Shown piece by piece: positions 42,641 to 53,421 of a stretch of DNA of 64,000 nucleotides. The stretch's first letter is position 1. Each line of letters begins with the position of its first letter. Both the position numbers and the translations under genes were made by a program. The notes below the pieces were generated by a model that saw nothing but the letters and a program-made list of their open reading frames with translations, ran no database searches and had not been told where the DNA came from. The DNA is from Streptomyces sp. I6 (GTDB taxonomy: Bacteria; Actinomycetota; Actinomycetes; Streptomycetales; Streptomycetaceae). Location of the stretch: contig RHDP01000001.1 in assembly GCA_003725745.1 (NCBI GenBank), positions 2,757,501 to 2,821,500 of the forward strand, read 5' to 3'.

Positions 42641-45250
42641 TCAGCCCTGCGGCAGCACCGGCAGCAGCTCCGGGAGGTGGCCGTCGGAGTCCGCCGCGGT
42701 GCGTCGCCGCTCCGCCGGAACCTCGCCGTACAGCGTCGTACGGGGCCGGGAGGGGCGTCCTGCGGCATCGGCGATGGCCGTCAGGTCCCGGATCGAGCGG
42801 TAGGAGCCGTAACCCGACCCGGCCATCCGGGAGATGGTCTCCTCCATCAGGGTGCCGCCGAGGTCGTTCGCGCCGGAACGCAGCATCTCCGCGGCACCGT
42901 CCGCCCCGAGTTTCACCCAGCTGGTCTGGATGTTGGGGATGTGCGGATGGAGCAGCAGCCGGGCCATCGCCGTGACGGCACGGTTGTCCCTGGTCGTGGG
43001 CCCGGGCCGGGCGATGCCGGCCAGATAGACCGGCGCGTTGGTGTGGATGAAGGGCAGCGTCACGAACTCGGTGAAGCCGCCCGTCTCCCGCTGGATGCGG
43101 GACAGCGTGCGGAAGTGGCCCAGCCAGTGCCTGGGCTGGTCCACATGGCCGTACATCATCGTGGACGAGGAACGGATGCCCAGTTCATGGGCGGTGGTGA
43201 CGACCTCGATCCAGGTGGCGGTGGGCAGTTTGCCCTTCGTCAGCACCCAGCGGACCTCGTCGTCGAGGATCTCCGCGGCCGTGCCGGGGATGGAGTCCAG
43301 CCCCGCCTCCTTGGCGGCGGTCAGCCACTCGCGGACGGACAGACCGGTGCGCGTCGCGCCGTTGACGACCTCCATCGGGGAGAACGCGTGCACATGCATG
43401 CCGGGTACGCGCTCCTTCACGGCCCGGGCGATGTCGAAGTACGCGGTGCCGGGCAGGTCGGGGTGGATGCCGCCCTGCATGCAGACCTCGACCGCGCCGA
43501 CGTCCCACGCCTGCTGGGCCCGGTCGGCGACCTGGTCCAGCGACAGGGTGTAGGCGTCGGCGTCGGTGCGGCGCTGGGCGAAGGCGCAGAAGCGGCAGCC
43601 GGTGTAGCAGACGTTGGTGAAGTTGATGTTGCGGGTGACGATGTAGGTGACGTCGTCGCCGACGACGTCACGGCGCAGCTCGTCGGCGATCGAGCAGAGC
43701 GCGTCCAGCGCCGGCCCCTCGGCGTGCAGCAGGGCGAGGGCCTCGCCGTCGGTGAGCCTCGTCGGGTCGTCCGCCGCCGTGGCCAGGGCCTGCCGCACGT
43801 CGGTGTCGATCCGCGAAGGCGCCATGCCGGGCGCGGCCGCCTCGCGCAGTGCTCCCCAGTCCCCGTACACCTCGTCGAAGTCGTCCCGGCGGTCCGAGGT
43901 CCGCCCTTCGGTGTCGATCGTGCGGTGCAGATCGGTCCGCCCGCTCGCGGTGAAGCCCTCGTCCGGCTCCTGCCAGGGCAGGCCCGTGGGCATGGCCTCC
44001 TCGTTCGCCAGGCCGGTGCCGGGATCGGCGAGGGCGCGAACGTGCGGCAGCAGCCGGGGATCCAGCCAGGGTTCGCCGCGCCGTACGAACTCCGGGTACA
44101 CCGCGAGCCGCTCCCGCAGGCGGAATCCGGCCTCACCGGACCGCTCGGCGAGCACGTCGATCTGGGGCCAGGGACGCTCGGGGTTGACGTGGTCGGGTGT
44201 CAGCGGGGACACCCCGCCCCAGTCGTCGATGCCGGCGGCGATGAGCCGGCCGTACTCCTCGTCCACGAGGTTCGGCGGCGCCTGGAGGCAGCCGGAAGGA
44301 CCCATGACGTGCCGGGCGACGGCGATGGTGGCGACGAGGTCGTCCAGTTCGGCGTCCGGCATGCCGCGCATGGCCGTGTCGGGCTTGGCGCGGAAGTTCT
44401 GGATGATCAGCTCCTGGATGCCGTGGTAGGCGCGGGAGACCCGGCGCAGCGCGAACAGCGACTCCGCGCGCTCCTCGTACGTCTCACCGATCCCGATCAG
44501 CAGCCCGCTGGTGAACGGGACGGAGCTGCGCCCGGCGTCCTCCAGCACCCGCAGCCGCACCGCCGGCTCCTTGTCGGGTGATCCGTGGTGCGGGCCGCCG
44601 GGCTCGGACCAGAGGCGGGTGGCGGTGGTCTCCAGCATCATGCCCATGGAGGGCGCGACGGGCTTGAGCCGCTGGAAGTCCGTCCAGGTCAGCACGCCCG
44701 GGTTGAGGTGGGGCAGCAGCCCGGTCTCCTCCAGGACGCGGATGGCCATGGCCCGCACATAGGCGATGGTGTCGTCGTATCCCTCCGCCTCGAGCCACTC
44801 GCGTGCCTCGGGCCAGCGGTCCTCCGGCTTGTCGCCGAGGGTGATGAGGGCTTCCCTGCAGCCCAGTTCCGCCCCGCGCCGCGCGATCTCCAGCACCTCG
44901 TCGGGAGACATGAAGGGCCCCAGGCCGGCGCGGCGGAGCTTGCCGGGGACGGTGGCGAAGGTGCAGTAGTGGCACTTGTCCCGGCAGAGCCGTGTGAGCG
45001 GGATGAACACGCTCTTCGAGTAGGTGATGACCCCGGGACGCCCCGCCGCCTCCAGTCCGGCGTCCCGCACCCGCGCCGCGGACGCGCACAGGTCCTCCAG
45101 ATCGGCGCCGCGCGCCTGCAGCAGCACGGCGGCCTCGCCGATGTCGAGCGCGACACCGTCCCGAGCCCGCTTGAGAGCACGGCGCATGGCGTTGGCGGTC
45201 GGACGCCCCGCCTGGTCTCCGGCACGGTGTCCGCCGTGGTGATCCGTCAT
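42641..45250 (-). CDS. fbiC: FO synthase, fused CofG-CofH (FbiC)
   Basis: Bifunctional radical-SAM enzyme of 869 residues that makes the deazaflavin FO of coenzyme F420 from tyrosine and 5-amino-6-ribitylaminouracil. The first cluster motif is CRDKCHYC (Cys 89, 93, 96) in the CofG half and the second is CYTGCRFC (Cys 548, 552, 555) in the CofH half. Each half has the partial TIM-barrel fold of radical-SAM enzymes. Length is normal for actinobacterial FbiC (~850). The ATG at 45250 is the first in-frame start. The product supplies F420 to the LLM-class oxidoreductase at 57184-58014 and others in the genome. Confidence 0.97.
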   Translation of the reverse strand: MTDHHGGHRAGDQAGRPTANAMRRALKRARDGVALDIGEAAVLLQARGADLEDLCASAARVRDAGLEAAGRPGVITYSKSVFIPLTRLCRDKCHYCTFATVPGKLRRAGLGPFMSPDEVLEIARRGAELGCREALITLGDKPEDRWPEAREWLEAEGYDDTIAYVRAMAIRVLEETGLLPHLNPGVLTWTDFQRLKPVAPSMGMMLETTATRLWSEPGGPHHGSPDKEPAVRLRVLEDAGRSSVPFTSGLLIGIGETYEERAESLFALRRVSRAYHGIQELIIQNFRAKPDTAMRGMPDAELDDLVATIAVARHVMGPSGCLQAPPNLVDEEYGRLIAAGIDDWGGVSPLTPDHVNPERPWPQIDVLAERSGEAGFRLRERLAVYPEFVRRGEPWLDPRLLPHVRALADPGTGLANEEAMPTGLPWQEPDEGFTASGRTDLHRTIDTEGRTSDRRDDFDEVYGDWGALREAAAPGMAPSRIDTDVRQALATAADDPTRLTDGEALALLHAEGPALDALCSIADELRRDVVGDDVTYIVTRNINFTNVCYTGCRFCAFAQRRTDADAYTLSLDQVADRAQQAWDVGAVEVCMQGGIHPDLPGTAYFDIARAVKERVPGMHVHAFSPMEVVNGATRTGLSVREWLTAAKEAGLDSIPGTAAEILDDEVRWVLTKGKLPTATWIEVVTTAHELGIRSSSTMMYGHVDQPRHWLGHFRTLSRIQRETGGFTEFVTLPFIHTNAPVYLAGIARPGPTTRDNRAVTAMARLLLHPHIPNIQTSWVKLGADGAAEMLRSGANDLGGTLMEETISRMAGSGYGSYRSIRDLTAIADAAGRPSRPRTTLYGEVPAERRRTAADSDGHLPELLPVLPQG

Positions 45251-45497
45251 GCAGCGAGCATACGAGCGCGGTCCGACAGCGGGACGGGGGGTGGAAGCGT
45301 ATGCGCCGAAAACGGTCGCAGGTGAGCAGGTCCGCGGAGGCGCAGCCGCCAGGGGTGCGTGAGGCACAGCGCGGTCGGGCCCGCCACTCGGCCGAGCGAG
45401 GCCCTGCGCAGAGACGACTCCGTTGGACCCGAAACGCCATCATTCGTACGGGAATTACGCGTTGCGGTCGGGAACAGGCCCATGCCAGCATTCCCCG

Positions 45498-46250
45498 GTG
45501 AGCGACAACGGGGACAGCGGTTCGAAGCCCGGCCGCACGTCGAGATTGGCCGGGTTGGCGGAGTCGGCACAGTGGGCCGGTGGGAAGCCGTCCGAACCAC
45601 CGGCCCGCTCGCCCGTCGGCCACATCACGCCCGAGACACCCGGCACGCCCGAGATACCTGAGACACCTGAGACGCCCGAACCGCTGGAAGCGCATACACC
45701 TCCGCGAACACCCGAAGAGCTGCGAATACACCGAATACCGGAACCACCGGAGCCACCAGAGCCTGAGGAACGAGCGGAGCCACCGGAGCCACCGCGTTCG
45801 AGCACGGCGGGCATGCCGGCAGCGGCGGCCGTGGGCGGCGGACCGGAATCGGCCCGGCGGGAGTTCGCGCGGCTGCTCGGGGAATTCCGGCGTACCGCGG
45901 TACTGGTGCCGTTCGACGAGCACGACGGCCTGTGGACCGCCGACCGGAGCGGCGTCCGCTGGATCTGCGCGTTCTCCCACGAGGAGGCCCTGGCCCGGTT
46001 CGCCGCGGCACGGGGGGAGGCGCGCCGGGAGTGGAGGTACCGGACGGTCCTCGGCGCCCGTCTGCTGGACGTGCTGGTGCCCGCGCTGCCGGGACCCGGC
46101 GGTGTGGCCCTGGACGCGGGGAGCGCCGACGGCATGCTGTTCCCACCGGTCAGGGGCATCGTGCCCGACACGGCGGCGGTGGACCTCGGGGAGAAGCCTG
46201 GGGAGGAACCCGGGGAGAGGGGGGACGGACATGAGCGCGGAGAATCCTGA
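45498..46250 (+). CDS. SseB-like protein heading the Rhs toxin locus
   Basis: Protein of 250 residues. The start is taken as the GTG at 45498, with modest ribosome-site support. The first ~130 residues are a disordered Pro/Glu/Thr stretch with repeated TPE units (TPETPGTPEIPETPETPEP); this tract is repetitive in DNA too. The second half (REFARLLGEFRRTAVLVPFD; WICAFSHEEALARFAAA; RLLDVLVPALPGPGGVALD) matches the SseB N-terminal domain, found in enterobacterial effector-chaperone proteins and in actinobacterial type-VII-associated loci. Its reading frame overlaps the next gene by 20 bases, so it belongs to the same transcript as the toxin. Confidence 0.75.
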   Translation: MSDNGDSGSKPGRTSRLAGLAESAQWAGGKPSEPPARSPVGHITPETPGTPEIPETPETPEPLEAHTPPRTPEELRIHRIPEPPEPPEPEERAEPPEPPRSSTAGMPAAAAVGGGPESARREFARLLGEFRRTAVLVPFDEHDGLWTADRSGVRWICAFSHEEALARFAAARGEARREWRYRTVLGARLLDVLVPALPGPGGVALDAGSADGMLFPPVRGIVPDTAAVDLGEKPGEEPGERGDGHERGES

Positions 46251-46878
46251 TCTCAAGGCGCCGCCCGCGGCGCTCGCCGCCATCGCGCGGGGCATCGACC
46301 TCGCCCACGCCGAACTCAAGGACCTCGGCATGATCGGCGAGGCGACCACCGGGCGCGGCTTCTCGGAACTCTCCCTGTCGGGGCTGGAACTCGGCCACGG
46401 CGGCCTCGCCGGCGCCTTCGGCACCTTCTGCGACCGGTGGGAGTGGGGCGTCCGGGCGCTGACGCTGAAGGGGAACGGGTTCGCCCTGGCCGTGGGCCTG
46501 TCGGCGGGTTCGTTCGCCGAGCAGGAGCAGTACGTCAAGGACTCGGTCAAGATCGGGGTCAACTCGCTGAACGGCAACCCGCACCTCGGCGAGGACGAGG
46601 TCAAGGGCATGAGCTGGGACGAGATCAGCACCCGGTCCGCCACCGACGACCCCGACTGGAGCGCGGAGTCGTTCTCCGAGGCCCACCGGGAGGCCGGGCA
46701 GACCTGGCGCGACACTGGCTACGACGTGGCGGACGCGCAGATGGACGCCTTCGAGCGGCAGGGACTCATCGACCCGGAGGTCCGTGAGGCGGCGGACGCC
46801 CGTCTGCGCGAGCAGCTGGACCCGTCGCAGGAGACGATCGCGCAGGCCGAGGAGCCGCGTTGGGGGGAGCGCGGCTGA
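46231..46878 (+). CDS. Helical partner protein of the WXG-Rhs toxin, unknown family
   Basis: Protein of 215 residues between the SseB-like gene (20-base overlap) and the Rhs gene (TGATG overlap at 46876-46880). It is predicted mostly helical. The first 100 residues hold a hydrophobic helix pair (LAGAFGTFCDRWEWGVRALTLKG, broken as FCDRWEWGV and GNGFALAVGLSAGSFAEQEQY) that recalls the size and WxG-type hairpin of Esx/WXG100-like secretion partners. No family is recognised with confidence. Its position suggests a chaperone, secretion partner or regulator of the toxin. Confidence 0.6.
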   Translation: MSAENPDLKAPPAALAAIARGIDLAHAELKDLGMIGEATTGRGFSELSLSGLELGHGGLAGAFGTFCDRWEWGVRALTLKGNGFALAVGLSAGSFAEQEQYVKDSVKIGVNSLNGNPHLGEDEVKGMSWDEISTRSATDDPDWSAESFSEAHREAGQTWRDTGYDVADAQMDAFERQGLIDPEVREAADARLREQLDPSQETIAQAEEPRWGERG

Positions 46879-49800
46879 TGGCGGACCTGGGCGACCTGGG
46901 CAAGGCCCTCGACCGGGGCATCGACCTCGTCGACAGCGGTATCGACAAGGCCGGGGAGAAGGCCGGCGAGGGAATCGACTGGACGACCGACCGGATCGGC
47001 GACGGCCTGGAGAAGGTCGGTGCCGACGGCTGGGCGGACAGTGTCGAGGACTGGGGCGACGAGACCGCCTCGTCGCTCGGCGCCGAGGTGGGCGAGCAGC
47101 GGCTCGGGCAGACCGAGGAGGCCGACGAGCTCATCCACGGCAACCCGGAGGCGATCGCCTCGACGGTGCAGAACCTCCGCGACTTCCAGCGGGCGTTCGA
47201 TCTGGTCGGCGACGGGATGAAGAGGCTCGACTCGAGCCACTGGAAGGGCGAGGCGGCCGACGCCTTCCGGGGGAGGTTCGAGACCCTCCCGACCGACTGG
47301 CTGCACGCCGCCGACGCCTTCGAGACCGCGGCCAAGGCGCTGGAGACGTACGCGAAGGCGGTCACGGGCGCCCAGGGCAAGGCACGGGAGGCCATCGCCC
47401 TCCACAAGGAGGGCGAGGCGGAGTCCAGGGCGGCGGTCGACGCGTACAACAGGAAGGTCGACGCCTACAACGCCGCGCGGAACAGCGACAGTCCCCCGCC
47501 CAGGCCGGGCCCGTTCACCGACCCCGGCACTGCCAAGCGGGAGCGGGCGCAGGAGGTCCTGGACGAGGCCCGCCGGTACCGCGACGAGGCCGCGGGCACC
47601 GCCAGGTCGGCGATCACGTCGGCCATGGCCCACGCCCCGAAGGAGCCGTCAGGCCTCGAGAAGGCCAGGCTGGAGCTGGCGGACTACGCCCTCGGCCAGA
47701 GCGTGGAGGTGACGCATCTGGCCGGGGGCGCCGTCAAGGGGACGGCGGGCCTGATCAACTTCGTGCGGTCGGTCAACCCGATCGACGCGTACAACCTGAC
47801 CCACCCGGCCGAGTACTACAAGGGCCTCAACATGACCCTGGCCGGGCTCGTCTCCACCGCGGCCAATCCCGACCGCGCGCTGAAGAACGCCTGGGACGCG
47901 GCGAAGGGCGATCCGTCCGAGTTCATCGGGCGGCTCGTCCCGGAGATCGTCGGCACCAAGGGCGCCGGCCTGGTCCGGGGCGGGCTCAGGGCCGGGGCGA
48001 AGGCCGTCCCCGACACCCCGTCGAAGGCCCGCGACGGGCAGGTCGGTGATCCCCACGGCAAGGGCAAGCGGTGCGGTGAGACCCGGTGCGACGGCGACCC
48101 GGTGGACGTCGCGAGCGGGCGGGTGCTGCTGCCGCAGACGGACATCGCCCTCCCGGGCTCGCTGCCGCTGCTGTTCCGGCGCACCTTCGACTCGTCGTAC
48201 CGGGCGGGCCGCTGGTTCGGGCCGGCCTGGTCCAGCACCGTCGACCAGCGCCTGGAGATCGACTCCGAAGGCGTCGTCCTCGCCTGCGACGAAGGCAGTC
48301 TGCTCGCCTATCCGCATCCCGCGCCGGGCGTCCCCGTGCTGCCCACGCACGGCAGGCGCTGGCCGCTGGACCGTACCGGCGACGGCTACACGGTCACCGA
48401 CCCCGGCACCGGCCGGGTCCTGCACTTCACCCACCACACCGACGAACTGGCGCTGCTGACCCGGATCGACGACCGCAACGGCCGCTGGATCGCCTTCGAC
48501 CACGACGAGTCCGGTGCCCCGACGTCGATCGTCCACCACGGCGGCTACCACCTGAAGCTCACCACCGGCGGCGGCAGGGTGACCGCACTGCACCTCGCGG
48601 GCGCCGCCGCCGACGGCTCGGACCAGGAGGTCCTCCGGTACGGCTACACGGACGGGCAGCTGACCGAGGTCGTCAACTCCACGGGCCGGCCGGTGCGGTT
48701 CGGCTACGACGACCTGGGCCGCATGACGTCGTGGACCGACACCAACGGCGGCCACTACGACTACGTCTACGACGACCTCGACCGGTGCGTGTACCAGTCC
48801 GGCACCAACGGCCATGTCGAGTCCCGCTTCACCTGGGACGGCACCGACCCGGGCACCGGCCTGCGCACCACCTCGATGACCGACGGCCTCGGCCACACCA
48901 GGCGCTATGTGATCAACGAGCGGCAGCAGGTCGCCGCCGAGATCGACGCGAACGGCGCCGTCACCCGCTTCGCGTACGACCCGTTCAACCGGCTCCTCGC
49001 CACCACCGACCCGCTCGGCCATGTCACCGCCACCACATACGACGAGGGCGGGCGCCCGGTGACCGTGCGCCGCCCCGACGGCCGGGTGCTGTCGGCCGTG
49101 TACGACGGCCTGGGGCTTCCGGTGCGGGTACGCGGCGCGGACGGCACGGTGCTGCGGCGGACGTACGACGGGCGCGGCAACCGCACCTGCGAGACCGACG
49201 CCTCGGGTGCCACCACCCACGTCACCTACGACGGAGCGGGGCACCCGACATCGGTCACGGACGCCCTCGGGCACACCACGCGGGTGCGCTGCGACCGGGC
49301 GGGGCTGCCGCTGGAGATCACCGATCCGCTGGGCGCGACGACGCGCTGCGAGCGGGACCTCTTCGGCCGGCCGGTCACCATCACCGACCCGCTCGGGGCC
49401 GTGACGCGTCTGGAGTGGACGGTCGAGGGCAGGCTCGCACGGCGCGTCGAGGCGGACGGCGGCGTCCGGTCCTGGACGTACGACGGCGAGGGCAACTGCA
49501 CCAGCCACACCGACGCCATGGGCGGCACCACCACCTACGCGTACACGGACTTCGACCTCCTGGCGGCGCGGACCGGGCCGGACGGGGTGCGGTACGAGTT
49601 CACCCACGACTGCAACCTGCGCCTGACCCGGGTGACCAACCCGCAGGGGATGACCTGGGACTACGCGTACGACGCGGCCGGCCTGCTGATATCGGAGACG
49701 GACTTCGACGGCCGCACCCTCGCCTACGCGTACGACGCGGCCGGCCGCCTGGTGTCCCGGCGGAACGGTCTCGGCCAGTGCGTGCGGCTCGAACACAACG

Positions 49801-51609
49801 CACTCGGACAGGTCGTCCGCAAGGACGCCGACGGCTCCGTCACCACCTACGCGTACGACGTCTTCGACGAACTCGCGGTGGCGGCGGGCCCGGACGCGAC
49901 GCTGAAGCGGCTGCGCGACCGGTACGGCCGCCTCCGGACGGAGTCGGTCGACGGCCGCGAGACGACGTTCGCCTACGACGCGGCGGGCAGGCGGACCGGA
50001 AGGACGACGCCCACCGGAGCGGTCAGCAGCTGGTCGTACGACGCGGCCGGCCGCCGCACCGAGCTGACCACCTCCGGTCGGACCATCAGCTTCGACCGCG
50101 ACCCCGCAGGCCGGGAGCTGGCCCGCCGCATCGGCGGGACGGTCACGCTCCACCACGCCTTCGACCCGATGGGCCGGCTCACGGAGCAGCACGTCACAGC
50201 CGCGGGCGGGAGCCTCCAGCGGCGCGGCTACACCTATCGCGCGGACGGCTACCTCGTCGGCGTCGACGACCTGATTTCCGGCACGCGGACGTTCGACCTG
50301 GACGCCGCAGGGCGCGTCACCGCCGTCCACGCCGCTGACTGGACCGAGCGCTACGCCTACGACGCGGCGGGCAACCAGACCGACGCGTCCTGGCCCGCCG
50401 CCCACCCGGGCCACGAGGCGACCGGGCCCCGCGCCTACACGGGCACCCGCATCACCCGCGCCGGCGGCGTCCGCTACGAGCACGACGCCCAGGGCCGCAT
50501 CGTGCTCCGCCGGAAGGCCCGCCTGTCACGCAAGCCGGACACCTGGCGCTACGCGTGGGACGCCGAGGACCGGCTCACCTCGGTCACCACACCCGACGGC
50601 ACGGTGTGGCGCTACCGCTACGACGCGCTGGGGCGCCGCACCGCCAAGCAGCGCCTCGCCGGCGACGGCGAGACCGTGCTCGAACAGGTCACCTTCACCT
50701 GGGACGGCGCGACCCTCTGCGAACAGACCACCGAGTCCGCGGACCTGCCCCACCCGGTCACCCTGACCTGGGACCACGACGGCCTCCACCCGCTCGCCCA
50801 GACCGAACGCATCCTCCCGGCGGGCACATCGCAGGGCCCGGGCACCTCCCGACTCCCCCAGGAGGCGGTCGACGAGCGCTTCTTCGCCATCGTCACGGAC
50901 CTGGTGGGCACCCCGGCGAACTCGTCGACGAGTCGGGCGAGATCGCCTGGCGCACGCGGAGCACACTGTGGGGGACGACGGCGTGGGCGACGTCGAGCAC
51001 GGCGTACACACCGCTGCGCTTCCCGGGGCAGTACTTCGACCCGGAGACGGGGCTGCACTACAACTTCCACCGGCACTACGACCCGGAGACGGCGCGGTAC
51101 CTCACCCAGGACCCGCTGGGGCTGGCCCCGGCGCCGAATCCAGGCGTGTACGTCCACAACCCTCATGCCAGGACAGATCATCTCGGACTTGCACCGGATG
51201 CATGTGTAAGAGGTGGCAGTTGGGACCCAGAGGAGGCGCCGCATCTCTACCGCGGTGTCGGATACGCCAATGAACACAGTCGGCCAGAGTGGCTAAGGAT
51301 GTATGAAAATGCCCTCCGCGGCGTGGCTGAGCCCCTCGGAGGACACTCGGACGCCCAACTGCACGCTGGCGGCCGGACAGATAGCGTGTTCACCTCATGG
51401 ACCACCTACTACGAGGAAATGGCACTCGAAGAGAGCTACAGAGGCAATGGCCCAGGCGTCGTATTGCGCATTCCAAACGCAGAAGGTTCAACATATAATC
51501 GAGTGGGGGTATCTCTTTCCCATACGACGAGGGCGAAGTCCTCATTCGAGGAACAGTCAGCGGAGCCGAAGTCAGCATCAACGGAGGGCCATGGACCAGA
51601 GTCAGTTGA
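46878..51609 (+). CDS. WXG-headed Rhs polymorphic toxin with C-terminal ADP-ribosyltransferase domain (two frameshifts)
   Basis: Reconstructed protein of about 1,577 residues starting at the ATG at 46878. Residues ~1-260 are helical with a WXG motif (HWKGEAADAF, Trp 122), a type-VII-secretion-like header. After a hydrophobic linker, a DUF6531 segment (DPVDVASGRVLLPQTDIALPG, about 404) starts the Rhs core, with many YDxxGR/DPLG repeats to about 1416 (ETARYLTQDPLGL). One C is missing at 50911-50914; the correct frame continues GELVDESGEIAWRTR. The C-terminal ~120 residues carry LYRGVGYANEH (Arg 1459), a VFTSWTT strand (Ser 1507) and, after a second missing base near 51520, YDEGEVLIRGTV with an ExE pair (Glu 1552, 1554). 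Arg, S-x-T and ExE in this order match R-S-E ADP-ribosyltransferases. Confidence 0.85.
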
Positions 51610-51929
51610 GGGATCTCCTCTCCTCGGCGGTAGAAGCAGGAGTCTGCTCAAGCAGAGTACTTGACTTGACGCGAAACACTATCGCCGTAGAGGGCGGAGG
51701 GGTCCCACGAGCAAATCTCCTTAGCATATACCGACGCAGACTCGGAAGGACCGAGGAGGGATCCGTCCTGCGTGCGGACACGCAGGCCCTCATTTCATTC
51801 CTGGAGAACTACCCCGGCGACACATTGAACATGTTGAGCGTGAAGACGGAAGAGGGTGACAGTCATCTATTTCTCACCAACCCGAGTGAGACCGAAGTCC
51901 TCCACTGGATGCGCATGTTCTCACGCTAG
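51591..51929 (+). CDS. Candidate immunity protein for the Rhs-ADP-ribosyltransferase toxin
   Basis: Protein of 112 residues. The ATG at 51591 follows GGAGGG and overlaps the last 19 bases of the corrected toxin frame (toxin TGA 51607-51609), the arrangement typical of toxin and immunity pairs. The protein is acidic in its second half (EEGDSHLFLTNPSETEVLHW) and predicted alpha/beta; no immunity family is recognised. Codon use is AT-richer than in the Rhs core (AGA, ATA, AAT), as is the toxin tip, consistent with the tip and immunity gene arriving together. Assignment rests on position, not on family. Confidence 0.65.
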   Translation: MDQSQLRDLLSSAVEAGVCSSRVLDLTRNTIAVEGGGVPRANLLSIYRRRLGRTEEGSVLRADTQALISFLENYPGDTLNMLSVKTEEGDSHLFLTNPSETEVLHWMRMFSR

Positions 51930-52127
51930 AGCGCAGCGCGAGCCAATGTGGGAACCCAGTCGATCAGACCCAGCGACGAGGCCGCCGTTCTATCGGTTGG
52001 GTCAGACCTCGCGTCCCGTGCGTCGACTACTCCAGTCAATACCGTATTGAAGTAACCCTCGGGGGCTCCCTGGAGAGAGGGCTACCTGAGCCCGCAGGTT
52101 TCACCCTTCTGGGCCTACCAGCACGCC

Positions 52128-52526
52128 TCAGGCCATGCTTCTCAGCGCCCTTCTAGCCGCCTCCACCACCGATGGCCAGCATCGTGAGGCCAGGTAGGCC
52201 GAGTCAGGCGCTTCCCCCAAATCATCGATCAATGCGTAGAGCACATCCGATAGCTCACGCATTGCCCGCGCCTCGCTCCCATTCCGAAGCACCTCTCCGA
52301 CCAATCCCTCAGGATCCCCCAAAACCCGGGTGTCATCGAGAAAGTTGACGACCATGGTGAGGTCGTCCACGTCACCCGGTCCCCGAACCTCGGCCAACCA
52401 CACGCGCCGCTGATGCTCGGGACTGGCTAGCGAGCTCAGCATCGAAGCGATCCGCAGGCGTGCGTCCGGGAACTCAACCCCGTCGCAGCTCATTGCGGGC
52501 TGTTCCAGGTCTTCCATTTCAGCCAA
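52128..52526 (-). CDS. SCO4402-family protein, immunity-like
   Basis: Protein of about 132 residues (TTG at 52526; an ATG at 52493 is the alternative). It carries RLRIASMLSSLASPEHQRRVW, then DLTMVVNFLDDTRVLGDPEGLVG and YLASRCWPSVVEAARRAL, matching the SCO4402 family found beside polymorphic-toxin genes in streptomycetes. Members are thought of as immunity or accessory proteins, without direct proof known to me. It is on the opposite strand to the toxin and may protect against a toxin lost from this locus. Confidence 0.65.
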   Translation of the reverse strand: MAEMEDLEQPAMSCDGVEFPDARLRIASMLSSLASPEHQRRVWLAEVRGPGDVDDLTMVVNFLDDTRVLGDPEGLVGEVLRNGSEARAMRELSDVLYALIDDLGEAPDSAYLASRCWPSVVEAARRALRSMA

Positions 52527-52628
52527 TACTCCAGAGGAATGTGGGCCATGTACGCATGGTGATCAGCACCCTTGATCCTACCTACGACCGCCTAGCCATC
52601 ACGCCCTCTATTTTTCCACCTGAATTGA

Positions 52629-53108
52629 TTACCACACACCATCCTTCCCACTCCTCGAGGGGCGGGAAACACCTTCCACTTTGGCCTGCGCCCTACCGTG
52701 CGCCGGAAGCGGAGACGACAGCCTTTCCTGTACGTCCTTGACGAACTCCTCACCGCCGTGTGGCGGTAGGGCACGACGCCACCACCGTGGCTCGTCGGGG
52801 CGGATCACCGGTCCTCTTGCGATCAGTTCTCGGAACGCGTCATCGCTGCGTCGAACAGCAGACAGGAAGTCCTCGAACTCGTCTGCGTGCCGAGTGGCCT
52901 CGTCGTTCAGAGCTAGATCCAGCAGGTCCCGGACAGAGATATCGTGCAGGTATTCGCTGTAGTCCATCTCGTAGCCCTCTACACATTCCTCGACGAAGCC
53001 GCGCCACCCCTCACACGATCTCCACGGGTCGTCCGACCACAGCCAGCCTGCCGCAGTGGCCACCCGAGTGAAGGCTGCGCTCAGCGTCTGCTCGCCAGGC
53101 TCGGTCAT
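52629..53108 (-). CDS. Hypothetical acidic protein, immunity-like
   Basis: Protein of 159 residues starting at the ATG at 53108, which overlaps the stop of the gene before it (ATGA). It is rich in Asp/Glu and Trp (AGWLWSDDPWRSCEGWRGF; ECVEGYEMDYSEYLHD) and predicted helical, a composition often seen in immunity proteins. I do not recognise the family. The last ~35 residues, after QERLSSPL, are basic and may reflect an additional undetected frameshift. Confidence 0.5.
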   Translation of the reverse strand: MTEPGEQTLSAAFTRVATAAGWLWSDDPWRSCEGWRGFVEECVEGYEMDYSEYLHDISVRDLLDLALNDEATRHADEFEDFLSAVRRSDDAFRELIARGPVIRPDEPRWWRRALPPHGGEEFVKDVQERLSSPLPAHGRAQAKVEGVSRPSRSGKDGVW

Positions 53109-53421
53109 GTGAACTGCTCCCGAAAGTACTGCATGAAATCCTTATGCGGGCTGAAGAAGGTCGAGATAGTTCCTGAACCGTTCATGTAACCCAAAGTACC
53201 CCGCCCTCTGATCGATCCGGAAAACTCTACCGAGATCGAAGGAAGCATGACAGAGCCCTGCGGCCCAGCTCCCGCCATGAACGAACGAGCCGATTCACGG
53301 CAGCACTCGAAACCACCTCGACCGATGGATTCCGGCATGTCGGGCTTCTCTTTTGTGGACCTGTGATTTTGCCCCGCTTGATCCTCTTGACCCCATCACG
53401 CGCTTTTCGTAGTCCCCTCAT
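53105..53421 (-). CDS. Small hypothetical, possible orphan toxin tip (one frameshift)
   Basis: An ATG at 53421 (MRGLRKARDGVKRIKRGKIT) overlaps the stop of the gene before it. The frame breaks in an A-run near 53360; with one A added it continues QKEKPDMPESIG, then FECCRESARSFMAGAG, SISVEFSGSIRGRGTLGYMN and DFMQYFREQFT, ending at 53105 for about 104 residues. It precedes the acidic gene in ATGA coupling, as a toxin precedes its immunity gene. The basic N-terminus followed by a compact C-terminal domain resembles a detached toxin tip. Function unknown. Confidence 0.45.

Noticed and set aside
44484-46715. 743-codon minus-strand frame spanning fbiC start and SseB region
   Set aside because: It is composed of shadow frames of fbiC and of the genes at 45498-46878; no domain is recognisable.
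47649-50483. 944-codon minus-strand frame opposite the Rhs gene
   Set aside because: High GC leaves the antisense frame of Rhs repeats open. The translation is Arg/Val/Gly-rich without domains, while the plus strand has unmistakable Rhs repeats.
51930-52127. Possible insertion-sequence edge near the toxin tip
   Set aside because: Composition drops here, but no transposase fragment, terminal inverted repeat or target duplication was found; tip exchange explains the composition equally well.
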